Origin: Marsupella aquatica
Taxonomy: Eukaryota > Marchantiophyta
Assembly (NCBI GenBank): GCA_973895155.1
Contig: OZ316895.1
Coordinates: 3,720,001 to 3,784,000 of the forward strand
Length of the DNA stretch: 64,000 nucleotides
Direction: 5' to 3'
Below the pieces are notes generated by a model that saw only the letters and a list, made by a program, of their open reading frames with translations, searched no databases and was not told where the DNA came from. Of the stretch, positions 31,190 through 43,384 are shown one piece after another. The position numbers were made by a program, and so were the translations under genes. How positions within the stretch are numbered: position 1 is the first letter of the stretch; every line of letters begins with the position of its first letter.

Positions 31190-32279
31190 ATTGTTGTCTT
31201 GCCTCAACATCTTTGTCTTGCTTTCACCTTGACATTTTCACTCGCTTCGACATTGTTGCCTTGCCTTGACATCTTTCCTTTGCCTCTACATCCTTGCCTC
31301 GCCTCAAATTCTTCTGGGCATGGGGCTATCACACAATAAGGGACCCCATCCATTTATGGGCATCATCTGCTTACAACCGCAAGATTGGGCCGGATTCAAC
31401 CTCAACCATTAGATGGAAAAGAATTTTTTTGTTGACCCTTGATCTGCAAAACTCCATTAATAGCTCTGGATACTATCTCCTCTAACTCCCTTTTGATATG
31501 TTGGGTTTCTCCCCCTTTGCCTTTTGTGTCTGTCTTTTTGCTTTTATTTCCTTTATAATTTATTTCTAAACATTGTCTTTCTCTGTAATTATTTGTCTTT
31601 TGCCTTGCTTTGACCTTGGTTTGACCTCGCTTGACCTCTTTCCCTCCCCTCAACATCTTGCCCTCGCCTCGACATCTTTGCATCTCCTTGGTATCTTGCC
31701 CTCGCCTCAACATCTTTGCATCTCCTCAACATCTTACATCTTACCCTCTCCTTGACATCTTTGTCTCTCCTTGACACCTTGCCCTCGCCTCAACATCTTT
31801 GCCTCTCCTCGACATCTGGCCCTTGCCTTGACATATTGCCCTCATCTAAACATTTTTGCCTCTCCTTGACATATTTCCCTCCCCTCGACATCTTGCCCTT
31901 GCCTGGACATCTTTGCTTCTCCTCGATATCTGGCCCTCGCCCCGACATCTTTGCCTCTCCTTGACATCTTTGCATCTCCTCGACATCTTACCCTCTTGAT
32001 ATCTTTGTCTCTCCTCGACATCTCTCCTCGGCTTGCCTCAACATCTTGCCCTCACTCGCCATCTTGCTCTCACCTCAAAATGTTGCATTCACCTCAACAT
32101 CCAGCCCTCACTCAGAATCTTGCCCTCACCTCGACGTCTTGCCCTCACCTAGAAATCTTGCCCTCACCTCAACATTTTGCCCTCACTTGAAATCTTGCCC
32201 TCACCTCGACATCTTGCTTTCACTCAAAATCTTGCCCTCACTTCAACATCTTTTTTGCAACGCATGGGCATGGGGCTAG
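31190..32279 (+). mobile_element. Helitron-like 3' end with long TCGACATCTTGCCCTC minisatellite (copy 3)
   Basis: About 1 kb of roughly 20-22-bp degenerate units (CTCGACATCTTGCCCTCACC type) ends in a weak hairpin TGC-AAC-GCA (32256-32264), then CTAG at 32276-32279 followed by T. The GCATG-to-CTAG spacing is again nine bases. Several frames stay open on both strands because of the repeat, but none is a gene. Confidence 0.55.
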
Positions 32280-32856
32280 TGGTAAGATAAATACAAACTA
32301 AAGCAGGAAAAATAGCAAGCAGGCCTAAAGAGAGATGAGAAAATTCTCTAGCTGCCCACTAGGGTGTTAGTCTTCTAGGCCACTTACTGGTATTTTTGGT
32401 TGGTTGTTCCCTTTTAGTTGTGGGGGACTCCTTGCCTTGGTGGGCCTTTTTGGCCTTCACTTGGCTTTTTACTCTCCCTTTTCCCTTTATTAAGAAGTCT
32501 CAAACCTTGGAGTTGTGGGGAAAATACAACGCCAGGAACTATCAGTTTCGGTCATGGTTCAGAGTTCTGGGAAAAAAAGACGCCTGGAACTACCAGTTTT
32601 GGTCATGGTTCAGCATTGCACGGACATGGAGTTTTGTGTCCGTCACTTTTTCCCCGGGAATCAGTCCTTGACCGCGACAGGAGGCAACAATGCGACACCT
32701 ATTCTATTGGATTGCTTTGCCTTTGGGACCCTTTCTACATTTTGGCGTTTTTGTTCTTTGTCACTCTAATATATTCAATCCAAGGATACGTTAGATGAAC
32801 AAACTCTAGCGAAACGAACAATCATCAATCCAAGGATACGTTCACTGACTGCCATG
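32280..32856. other. Intergenic DNA with a short direct repeat
   Basis: A roughly 40-bp segment near 32530-32563 (CAGGAACTATCAGTTTCGGT) recurs at 32583-32616 (TGGAACTACCAGTTTTGGTC). GATACGTT also repeats at 32785-32842. No gene was seen. Confidence 0.5.
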
Positions 32857-34650
32857 CGCTATATAGCCCCCTGCCAAGCTCCACCTACCACCGACGGCCC
32901 AGCGGCCCAGCTACTACCAAATGTGCAGCAGGCCTGCGATGGAGGCCGTGATCTGACTTGCACGGATCGGGTCTTCTGAACTCCTCACAATCGCGCCTTC
33001 AGTCGGAGAGTAATTTGGGGAGCAGTGGAAGCAGGAATAGGAGCTGAAGGAGGAAGCTACGAGTTTTCGTCAAGGGATGATCGACGATGGAGCTTTTCTG
33101 GGAAGATAGAGAAAGAGATGAGAGCGGGATAGCAGGGTGAGCTGGTACCCCTGGGAGTAGATAGTCATTTCAGCTCAGGAATGTGGTTGGGAGGAACGAC
33201 TGTAACAATGCACGCATGCATTTGGAGAGAAGCATCACCCCGAATTAGCTGTAATGCCCCCTCCGTGTCTCGCTCCCCTTCAGAACAATGCTTGCACATC
33301 ACCAGGCCTCCTGCTTGCACGGTGAGTTTGCTTTTGGGTAGATGTTTCGCCTTCTTCTGAAAAGAGCTAGCTACCTCCTCGTTGTGTCCGTTCACTGAAT
33401 TGAAAGTAGACCAGCACGCTAGGCCCACGTTTGGACGTAGTTGCATTCCAGGCATTTGCCTCAAAATCAAAATTTACCGACTACAGAGTGAACGTCCATG
33501 CAGCCGATTGGGCTGGAAGGACAACCTCAGGTCAGTCAGAGCGCTGATTCTGAGCCCATGAAGAAGGAAGTCGAAGAGAATGACAGAAGGTCGGGGAGCG
33601 AAAACATAGAGGGTGGTTCCGGAGATGACCAGGATCCCGACCGCCCGCCTCAGTTGCAGAAGAGCTACCATGGCCATACTCCGAGACAAATTCGGGAGAT
33701 GGAAAGGTAACATTTGACAGCTTCGCTTTACCTAGTGAAGGTCTTCAACGTCCTCCGCCCTTCAACCTGTGTAGTTAATCAACATCAGTTTTGCTTGCTA
33801 GACTGTATGAATGTAGCTTCTCGGAAGTCCTTCATTGCTGCATTTTATGGACCCGGGTCGAAAATTGTGTTGACATCACGAACTGAACTTAACAAGATTT
33901 GGCTCTGTAGGGTTTTTAAGGAGTGTCCTCGCCCAGATGAAAAGCAGAGGCAGGAGCTGTCGAAAGATCTTGGCCTCCAGCCAAGACAAGTCAAATTCTG
34001 GTTTCAAGGGATGAGGACGCAACTGAAGGTGAGACAATGAAACATGCTACGCTCTATCATAGCTGTGCATCCCTGCTGATTGACTTGGGGGCCACTTGTC
34101 ACACAGGCTCGGGAGGAACGATCCGAAAAAAGCATGCTGCGTGCTGAGAACGAGAAACTTCGTGTTGAGAACGCTAGCATGCGTGAGGCCATAAAAACCG
34201 CCTCATGCAGTTCCTGCGGAGGACCCGCTAAGATGTACTTCGACGAGCAATGTCCTCCGACGAGCAATAATTGAGACTCGAAATTACCCGCCTTGAGAAA
34301 AGGTGAGTGCTAAGAAAGGGTGTGTCCACTGCCAGTAGGGAGTGTCTTATTTGGAGAGTGTCACGTAGGTTGACTTCTAGAAGTACGTCATGACTGATGA
34401 GTTACTTACTCATCCGCATCTTTCGGTTTCTGCACGGTTTTCATTGAATTCTACGTCCGCATGGCAGCTCGATAGGGTCTCAGGCATGGCCGCCAAAGAT
34501 GTGGGTCAGCCTCTTCAGTCAGTGGGGGCTTCACCAAGATGGAGGCAGTGACATGATGCGGGGCCCTTCTGTTTCAAATATAGCTTCCCGTCTTTGAGGC
34601 GTCCATCGATGAGCTCAACAGACTAAGGTTGTAGCAGCACCTTCTCTTGA
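32857..34650 (+). pseudogene. Degenerate, truncated copy of the class IV HD-Zip gene, with its promoter
   Basis: This matches the HD-Zip IV gene at 59.4-63.5 kb in inverted orientation, including the TATA region (GCTATATAGCC), the leader, intron positions and exon lengths. Recognisable exons are 33181-33321, 33504-33706, 33911-34028, from 34107, and from about 34469. Exon 1 has a frame-changing deletion. The homeodomain keeps [20 protein letters not shown], but the recognition helix reads [10 protein letters not shown] instead of [10 protein letters not shown], losing the invariant Asn and an Arg. Exon 4 has a short duplication (GACGAGCAA) that brings a stop. The next exon keeps LDRVSGMAAKDVGQPLQSVG and then suffers a deletion and a stop. 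The START domain is missing. Retained introns and promoter show duplication at the DNA level. Confidence 0.88.
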
Positions 34651-35873
34651 AGGTAAGGGCAAGCCTTGCATGGTTGTAGTCATTGAGAGCTTCCAGTGTG
34701 GATTTACACTTCTTCAAATTAGTTATGCAAATAATCTCCGTGGTCCGACCGCAAAAGTTTTAGGAAGATGCTCGGATGTATCACAAATTTCACTCGGATG
34801 GACCATAACAACCTGAATGTATCGTTTTCAAACCTTGCTTTGAACACTAATACTTAATGGAGATCAAAACTGGCTAAACTCACCCGAGGTGCATAGTTAC
34901 ACATCACAGTTCATCGGAGCATCATTTTGAGAACAACCTCTTCCGAGGCAAAGAATTCTGGCTCTTCAGCTGCAGGCCCCAAGTCTTTTTCCTCATTGCG
35001 CTTCCAAATTTGTCCACAACTGTCAAGTAGAATTTTGTAGTTCGCTGACGGGGCTGTTGTCGTAGCATCACTATCCTGAATTCCGAAAGATAATTCTGTG
35101 ATAAGCTATGCAATTTACGAGAGTAGTTTTTATCTGGAATAAAAATTCAGATGGAAGAGCGTTCCTCTCGATGTGACAACGTTCCATTCGTGACAATGTG
35201 CTTGAAGAAACTAAGCAATAATCGTCTGTACATTAATCAATGTAACGGTTGACTCTGAAGTTTCCTTCATAAACTATAACACGGCAATAATTTGCAATTT
35301 AGCGTAGATTCACGCAGTATCGTCACTGACCAGTGTTCATTCCACAAAAGGATGAACCAGCTTGTACCTTCAAATGGGCAAGAAGAATTTTACATATGTT
35401 AGAAGTGGACGCGATCACGGCTCTGACGTAGTTGCAAGTTCAGGTGATCTTGACTCATTCATAGTCATGATCGTTTTCGAAAGATCAATGCCGCCTGACG
35501 TTTAATGCATATGGCTGACTCTAGTATGGCCCGCATAGGCAGTTCTATCTTGTGCTCCCATCCCACTGTCTGTACAGATGTGGGAAACAAACCACGGCAA
35601 AAATTTGTGATGCTTTTTAGCTGCTCTTCAAGATTTTATATAATGTGAAAGCGTAGAAAATGCGAGATTCGACAGGAGCTGGACGGCAGTGCGCGGGTTG
35701 GTCGATTTAAGTGAGCTTAGGTAATTCGAAAGACTATCCGCCTACTCTCCCTCCAGGTTTCATCGAATCCTGCTTTGCATCAAATGTTTACAACTCATCT
35801 CCCGAATTACTTAACCATTCTGTTCAGCAGAGGACACCTGATGCCAAACTAGTAGACAAAATGGTTGATATCT
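34651..35873. other. Intergenic DNA between the HD-Zip IV pseudogene and the GT61 gene
   Basis: 35009-35148 resembles 26021-26170 downstream of the UBE2O gene. Otherwise no gene or clear repeat was seen. Confidence 0.45.
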
Positions 35874-37935
35874 TTATAAGCTGATATCATTTCTGTCGCA
35901 TGTGCAGGGTAAAGAATTGGAGGGAGCAAGTGTTGACAACTCTCTCCTTTGACGAAAGCTCTTAAGAACATCTTTGGTCCATTCTGCCAAATGCGTTGCA
36001 TTGTGACCGACCTCCAGGTCTTTGTGAAAGAGAAAACATTTCAACGTTTCTGAGGTCGGGTATGGGCAATCGGGGCCTTCTGGATCACGCCAAACTCCTT
36101 CGTAGCGAAGGTTAGCCCAAGATGCAAGCCAGGAGTAGATGTATTGCCCTATTCCTGCAAACTCGAACCAGCCTTTGGGAATGAGCTCCATGACCGAGCT
36201 ACCTTTGGACATGAACATCATGTTGGTCATCTGCGCCCCATGAGTCGTCACTAGCACATCCGTTCTGCTCATTAGACCCACCTGCAATCACACCCAGAGC
36301 GTTCTTCTGTCAGATCCAACAGGAATGTCATGTTTTCCTCAGAAGTCATTAATGACCTAAATGGGTGAACATCGTTAGCTTCGGTGTCCAGGCCCATTAA
36401 TCTGAAGATACGGGAGGCAACTGAAAGCCAATCAGATCTGAGAAACTTAGGAGCACAAGTTGTGAACGGCAGCTCAAAGCTCGGACTGACCTCTAACGAG
36501 TTCCCTGATTTATCTGAAACTGTGAGAAGTTCAGCTATCCTAATCCCATTGGGTAAACGAGAGGAGCTAGGGTCATGGATCGTGATGAATGGCCTTTTAC
36601 AAATAATTCGTGAAGTCATCACGCAACAGGGGATTTCATAGTCCGAAAAGGGTGAGACGTACGAACCTGCTCGCAGAAGCTCAGATTTGAGGCATTGGCA
36701 ACCTCCAGATGGCAATTGCCAACCTCCTCACAAACTTCATCGACGACTCTTGACACTTCGGATGCATTCTTGAAAGCTCTGGCCCCAGATCTGAGGAGAA
36801 GTGTGACGTGCGTGGAGTGGCTGTTGGCAGCCTCTGGCATCACTACTCCACAAAACTTTCTGGACCGACAGCGGATGGCATCATACATGGAATTCATGTT
36901 CTCGTCGGACAATTTCCCTAGCCCTCGTCGATTGACAATTGCACGCTCCAAGCACACAAAGGGCCTCTCACTTCCCGTCGGCTCTAACCTTACCACCTCC
37001 AGTTTTCTACCAAACGATGCATGGAGCACACTGTCCATCCATGCGCCCATGGAAGTCACATGCTCACCCCAGTGATAGAGCAGAAGTCGCTGTGGCACTG
37101 CACAACCATTCCTTGCCCCCCAGGACACAAATCCTATTAGAGCAGACATTGCATGCCAGATATTGTTATAATCCCAGTAATTGTCTGCCACGAAAGTGAG
37201 ACCTGGCAAGAGTGTGGCTCCAGGAGGTAAGTACCCATTCCACGCAAATCCATACTTGTTTTGAGTCCCATCGCTGTGGTTGTTCCCCATCAGGCAGAGG
37301 AGTCTCCCATTAGAGAGTTCCGAAGGGAACTCCAACTCCTCAGGAACTCCGGAGATGCTCTTGGGCCTGTGAATGGAGCTCATAAACCAAGTGGTATCCT
37401 TATCCGTCAGACCAGACTCCCTTGTGTCCTTCAACTCCAGAAGCACAGTAGATTTCCTAATTAAGGCATTCACCGTCTCAACCTCTTTCAGCAGGGCTCG
37501 AGTGCTCTCTCCGTCCTCCTTAGTTTGACAGGGCTCTTGTTGTCCGTCTCGAGCAGGCACAACCGAGGGTTGGAGTGACGGGAAGGTCTCCTGCAGTTTC
37601 ACGAGACACCCTCCACTTAGCGGTTTACTTCTCGTCTCCCCAATCCCATCATAACCGAAGCTTGAATTACAAACAGTGAATAGTTCCCTCAGAAGACGCA
37701 AATCTTGGTTATTGTCAACTCCATCATCATCCTCTGGAGAAAACCGAGATTTCATCAGCATGGCCCTGAGGGTCTTCTTAGATGCATGAGAGTATGAGCG
37801 ATCATAAGACCATGTCTGTTCGTAGGTCCAGAACTGGAACAATACGAGGCAGATTACACCGAAGATTACCCAAACGAGAAAACTCCGCCCTCTGGCGCTT
37901 GAGCGCCCTCCTCCAGCTACCTTTTGCACGGCCAT
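35874..37935 (-). CDS. GT61-family (DUF563) glycosyltransferase, complete, 2 exons
   Basis: Exons 37935-36667 and 36281-35874 join in phase 0 to 558 aa. The start is the only ATG before the membrane segment. It is a type II membrane protein: a basic N-terminus, then a hydrophobic anchor at about residues 17-35 (FLVWVIFGVICLVLFQFW), then a stem. The catalytic region has FVADNYWDYNNIWHAM and LLYHWGEHVTSMGAWMD. Exon 2 has VGLMSRTDVLVTTHGAQMTN, MFMSKGSSVMELIPKGWFEF and a CPYP segment. TTHGAQ corresponds to the family's conserved HGA motif. Plant GT61 enzymes act in the Golgi on xylan or N-glycans; the acceptor here cannot be told. The 385-nt intron stays open in another frame but is removed by good GT-AG sites. 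Confidence 0.88.
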
Positions 37936-39359
37936 GCTTGACTGCAAAAGTAAGAACCGAAGGAAGGAGCTTGTCTTTGACAACGCTCAACTTTTCGTGA
38001 GACCTGTCAATGTCTCGCAGTGCCACAGCTCTCCTCCGACTTCATTGACATCAAGAAGAGAGGAAACCTTGAAGAGGCTTGATCCTTGATCAGGAATCGG
38101 CCGAATTATTTCCAGCTGACGTAAATGCAGAACAGAACGTATGTGTTGTCAGCACGAGTGAACGAGCAGAGCACTACTAATAATGATGGAGACACGTCGA
38201 ACAAAAAAGTGTCTTCAACAGCTCCAGCAGCCCCATCAAGCGAAATCCAAGCAAAAAATCCCCGATTCAAGATGTCAGAAATCAGGCCATCTGCTCGCCC
38301 CTACATCAGAAAGCAGGAGAGTGTCACTTCCGAATAACCATCTTCAGCAATGATCAATCGAGAGACCTCCAATTTGTCAATTCGTCTGCAGGGCTGGACC
38401 TCAGAATTTTAGACTGCGGGTTTCAAGTGACCAATTGATAAGGTTTCTGCCTTAAATAAAAAGGTCGCCCAATCAACCCTCAAACAAGCATGCCGGGCAG
38501 CTCTCTCTTGTCCCTCGCGGTGAATATTAATAATCCAGACGTGAAGCAGAAAACATATTCTGAGCAACTCTTCATCCATAGCCCCTCATCACCTCACTTC
38601 CCTCGTGCCTGCCCTCCCTTCAGTTGCCACAGACTCTCAGCGGAACCATAGGCGGGGAATTCGATCCTCATCATCAACTTCCCTCCCAGCAAATCCTCTG
38701 TCTGCTCAAGGAAAACGATAAAACGCTCCCATCCTCACAAAGGAAAGAAAAGCACCATTTGCAAAAAGGACAGAGAGCCAGGATGGTGATCGGCGGGCAG
38801 ATCGTGTCTAATACGCACAGAATTGAACAGAATTACACACGGTCGAGGAGCTGCCACAAGTTCTCGCCCTCCTCGCTCCCACGAAAAGTCTTCCATTGTC
38901 AACACTTCGCCGCAGTACAGGATGAGCTGCTACTGCTCCATTCGATTACCGTGAGCAAGAAAGGGAAAACCAAATCGGAATGATGCCAAAAACCTTCAGT
39001 GCATCGCAGCAGGACGGTATGCCCGCACGAGAGAGATCATTTCATCATTCGCTCGACGTCGTGCTGGTCCCGTGGAGGTCGTCCTTCGAAGATGACCATT
39101 ACTGTGCGCAATTAATGTGCGCGCCGCCGTCCTTCCACGGAAATTGGAAATTGGAAGTTGGAAGTTGGAGATCGTGGCATGAGGATTGAGGAGCTTTCGG
39201 TAGTGATGGCCGTGCGAGGATTTGCACGAGCGAATGCTCTCATTGAAGTGACACCGAAAGACCCAACTCGATGAAACGCAACGAAGACTCTTTCTTTCTT
39301 TCGTTCGTTCTGCTGCTGTGAATTTCTTCCGACCCTCGATTCTTCTTCCTCTTGGTTAT
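37936..39359. promoter_or_regulatory. Upstream region of the GT61 gene and intergenic DNA
   Basis: The frame upstream of the GT61 ATG is open to 37983 without another ATG, so the 5' leader begins here. Short plus ORFs at 38.1-39.2 kb show no recognisable similarity. No TATA box was assigned. Confidence 0.35.
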
Positions 39360-39765
39360 TGATAAACGAGCTTTTTAAGTACTTTGCCATTGAAATTCCA
39401 TGTTTATCTCCAACATTGGAGGTATTTGCTTGATAACACCCAAAATGAAACTTGTTACTTGATAACCCCCTGAGGTCTATCAACGGTCCAGAACTGAGAT
39501 CTAAAGGTCCATTAATGGTCAGGATAGGGGAAAAGCATGGAGGGGGTTGATTAAGCAAACGTTTTCAAGAAGGGGGTCTACTAAGCATATCTCTCCCAAC
39601 ATGATAAAAAGAGACTTTGCCATTGAAATTACATGTTTATCTCCAACATTGATAAAAAGAGCTTATTAAGTACATTGCCATTGAAATTCCATGTTTATCT
39701 CCAACATTGATAAAAAGAGCTTTTCTAAGTACTTTGCCATTGAAATTCCATGGTTATCTCCAACA
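39360..39765. repeat. Tandem/interspersed repeat, about 58-bp unit, four copies
   Basis: Units at about 39360-39418, 39602-39649, 39650-39707 and 39708-39763 share ACTTTGCCATTGAAATTCCA and TTATCTCCAAC, each preceded by GATAAA(A/C)(A/G)AGC. A roughly 180-bp unrelated segment separates the first from the rest. The motif AGCTTTT-n-ACTTTGCCATT is shared with the foldback arms at 18.5 kb. Confidence 0.85.
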
Positions 39766-42700
39766 GCTTATTCTCGAAGGGTGCCACTGCATTTTATGTG
39801 GAGTGATTCTTCATGCAGATGCTGGTGAGCTGACTCCCCAATTTAGTGACAGTAGTGGTTTGAGGGAATTGCAGATTTCTGGTATGCGACCCTGCCTCCA
39901 GTATTTTTGGTCCCGGAAACCTCCAGGAAACAGCTAGTTTGAGATGCCCTAATAACCTAATGCCCTGGATGCATGGGTTGTAGAGAAGGTGTCAAAGCAA
40001 GATAATGAATGGAGGTTTGTCAAGGAAATTGTTTAGACCTTTAATGTGGCCTTGCAATCATAGAATTGCTGCCACCATGTTGTCAAAGCCAAAGTGTTAT
40101 CAAAATTGAGTGCACAATGCCTAGTGAAGGCGAAGTATGGAGCGATTTTGAGTCATGCAGGGTGAGGCATGGAAGGTGAGTTGAGGTGTAGAGGTTTATG
40201 GGTAAACAGTTTATCACCGAAGCGCCAGGATTTCTTATTGCATAGGTGACAATTTGTAAAACAATGATTGACCAGATGGGCAAAATTGGATATTACAGTG
40301 TGTAGATAGTGATTGAAAAATTGAAAAAATATTAATGGATGGAGTTTTCCTGCTTGCAAACTAGTTAGCCCTCTTCCTTCTTTGGAGAAAGGGGCCCGGA
40401 AAGGGGAAAGTCTCTATTTTTCCTGGCATGTGGTTCCTCTTTTTCTACCACTAAAAGTAGAACAATGAAACCTATTGGTAGGTAACTGGGTAAGCTACTG
40501 ATGTTCTGGTTTGAAACTAAAACTAATTTGATTTAGGGTTAGTACAGAAATATGTTTTGATGTGTATCCCCATGATAACATTATCAGCCGGCCTGAAAGG
40601 TTCCACTCTTCAACCCAGGGCAGAGCATGCTTTCTTAGAATGTTACTGGCTGAGCATTTATATGGTCACTAGGTTTGTAAGACAAGGACAAGAAGGCCCA
40701 TAGGAAGGGGTTCTCCCAGACGTTTCAAATAAATCACATGGTCCCTTTTAAGATTCGAGGTGAAGGGTCCCTAGAAGGTCATTATGACTCCCCCCACCCG
40801 CTACCTGCAGACTGCTGCCGGAACCACATGCAGTGATATTAAGTTAAATACCAGGAATGAGGCCTTCACTCTCATCCAGCAGTGGTAGACCGCTTGAGTT
40901 GGGAGGTGGAGGTGCATAGTTTGATTCCTCTTGTGGGCGCAGTGCTTTTTACACAAACCCCACTCAAAAGTGGGGTTCAGACAAAGCTTGTGACATTTAG
41001 ATAAACATGTGGATTTTTTTGAGTTTAGCAGGCCGCCAACAGACAAGATGGGCAGGAGACAATCCAAAAGCCATAAATGACTTTCCAAGTACTCGTCTCA
41101 CTGAATCTTTTCAGTGTTTTTTGGACCGGGGATAGGACCTGAGGCCAGCTAAAGGGAAAGAGTATTATGCTCCATCTGAAATCTGAAATGAGCAATGAGC
41201 AACTGGGGGAAAAGGACTGGCTTAACTTGGTCCCAATGCTCATTCACAAGATGTGATGGTTCTCCTTGGTCTGTGGAGAATCTATTGGTTAAGATTGACA
41301 TGTTGCATGAGATGTGACAGAAAATTCCCCTCCCCTGTTTGGAGAAGTTGAAAGTACATAATGCTTGGATGGACCAAGTTACTGTTGAATTGAAATATAT
41401 GGAATTTTTTTACAACAAAAGTGTTATGTGGGTACCACAGAAAGATTTTTACCCTCTATCTGGGTATTTTGTCAAATGTTTAGGTACATGGGGACTTCAG
41501 ATTCAGGTCTGCCAGTAGCTCTACTGTACTAGTAAAAAATCTCAGCAAAATCTCTCAATAGAAAAGATCTTATTCGGTCGAGAATGCTGAGTGGTTTTAC
41601 AGATTATGTACCACGGTCTAACACATGGCTGGTCCCACAATTCTGGTAGTGAAATTGGGAGCGACTTTGTACTTTGGAGGTCACCCTTACCGACATCAAG
41701 AGTGGCGAGCCTAACTTATGAGCTTGATGACCTCTCAATCAAGTATCAGACACCATCCTAGAAATCGAATATCATGATTGAAAACAACATTAATGTGACA
41801 GCTCTCTACCTGAAACTAAGCCAGCTCTCCTCGCCCTCCCTACAGTACTTGAATGATCACTCCTAACCACTGTGGAGCATCATTCTGATGAGATTCACGA
41901 GGTACTCTACAAGTGCGCATCAGTCGGACGATCAGTCGCAAGGAGACCTCCCAACCAGCTACCCCAAGTCAAGCAGGCCTGCACCGAATCTAGTCATCGT
42001 GAGGCAGAGCTAGCAAGACCTGCAGCCAGGCCAGAATGATTCGGTTGTGAACCTTTGGACAATTGGAACCGAATTCCTTAGTCCTCTGTGAATAGATTGG
42101 AATCTAGGCAGATCAGAACAACTGAATCACGGGAAAGAGAAATACGCACTGACGAACAGGAGAGGTGCACCAGTAAATAGAAGAACGCATTGAAGAGAGT
42201 TTAGAGTTCAGAGATATAGATATAGATACAGGTGAAGCAGAGAATGACAGAAAAGATGATATTTCATCATACACACACTGATGAATAGATGATAGTTTAG
42301 AAATATAGATGCCTATTAACAACAGAAGGTACGACAAACAATGTCGACATCCAAACCTCCAACATGAAGCTGGCTTGACATTGTTCAGGGCACTCACTTC
42401 ATATTTCTTAGCTGCTTCCATGCATCAGAAATTGACCGAGCTTGAATCGTCATTTGATTCTATCCTTTTTTAATAATATTGGCTCCCATGAAATGCTTTT
42501 GTTTGGTCATAAACGTAGCGGTAGGAATGCTTATATCTGAAACTAGATTCTAGAGTAATCAAAACCAGATTTGTAATATATAAAATCAAAAAGTGACACA
42601 TGTACTACACAAAGATTGTTTTCAGACCAGAGAGTATGCCATGAGAAAAAGTTATTTAGTACTGCAAGGTCATTACCATAAGCGAACATTAAGAAGCTAG

Positions 42701-43277
42701 TTGGGACATCTGAGCTGTTCAAAGTCCATACAGCAATCTGGACTCAGTTGACGCATTTTTCCCAATCAAATACATGTGAGAAATGCTCCATTAGATATAG
42801 GCTTGAAAAAGTTTTGCAAGAGTGAACTTGTTCATATTCTGACTGACATTTCAATATGAATTATGGCACTTCCGAATTACCAGTAGAGACTGGAGGAGTT
42901 CTAGGGGAACCCATTTCTATGGAACTTGTAAACATTCAACACAGTCTAAGTGAACGAAGAGCCACGCTGTTGTTGGGAAAAGTTATCTAGGAGAACGGTA
43001 GGCTTGGAAAGCTAGAGTTTGCACAATGCCTTCAGTACCTTCCAGTGTTGAACAACAGGGCTAGACGATGGGGATTGTGCTTTTGAGCCTGTAACACTTC
43101 ATCGGTAGACCGGGTTTGTCAGAGTCACAGTCGAAGAGATTTTTGGAATATGTGATGCACACTATTCCAAGGATACTCAAAGTTCAAAAACAGTTCCGCG
43201 TTCAGGGTTTTCCAATCACACAGCATTTGCCTAGCGGAAGTACCTTCAATGGTCCGGGAAACTTCTTGGGCTAGAGC
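39766..43277. other. Gene-poor intergenic DNA
   Basis: No supported gene. It contains one SINE-like head at 40.87 kb (separate entry). A 96-codon minus ORF at 40801-41088 overlaps that head and is not considered coding. Confidence 0.45.
40868..41035 (+). mobile_element. tRNA-derived SINE-like sequence
   Basis: A box-A-like TGGTAGACCGC at 40883-40893 and a box-B-like AGTTTGATTCC at 40918-40928 are spaced as in an RNA polymerase III promoter. Between them lies GCTTGAGTTGGGAGGTGG. No complete tRNA cloverleaf follows. Body and 3' end are uncertain. Confidence 0.4.
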
Positions 43278-43384
43278 AGTTTAGGGTTTAGGGCACTGCC
43301 TTGTTTATGGGACAAGGCTAAGGTGAGCTGCATCCCAAACATTATGGGACAAGCTTGTTTGGGATGCAGCTCACCCTAAACTGC
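43278..43384. repeat. Nested palindromes (small foldback element)
   Basis: GGTGAGCTGCATCCCAAACA at 43321-43340 is the exact inverse of the segment near 43354-43374, with a 13-14-nt loop. Outside it, GCAGTTTAGGGT (near 43277) pairs with ACCCTAAACTGC (near 43372). A third small stem, GCCTTGT/ACAAGGC, lies within. There is no coding capacity. Confidence 0.8.

Noticed and set aside
31402-32279. Several long ORFs on both strands (for example MSRRDKDVK-type proteins)
   Set aside because: Products of a minisatellite lacking stops; both strands and several frames are open at once.
36272-36715. 147-codon minus ORF overlapping the GT61 intron
   Set aside because: It is out of frame with both exons, and the intron has good GT-AG ends joining conserved family motifs.
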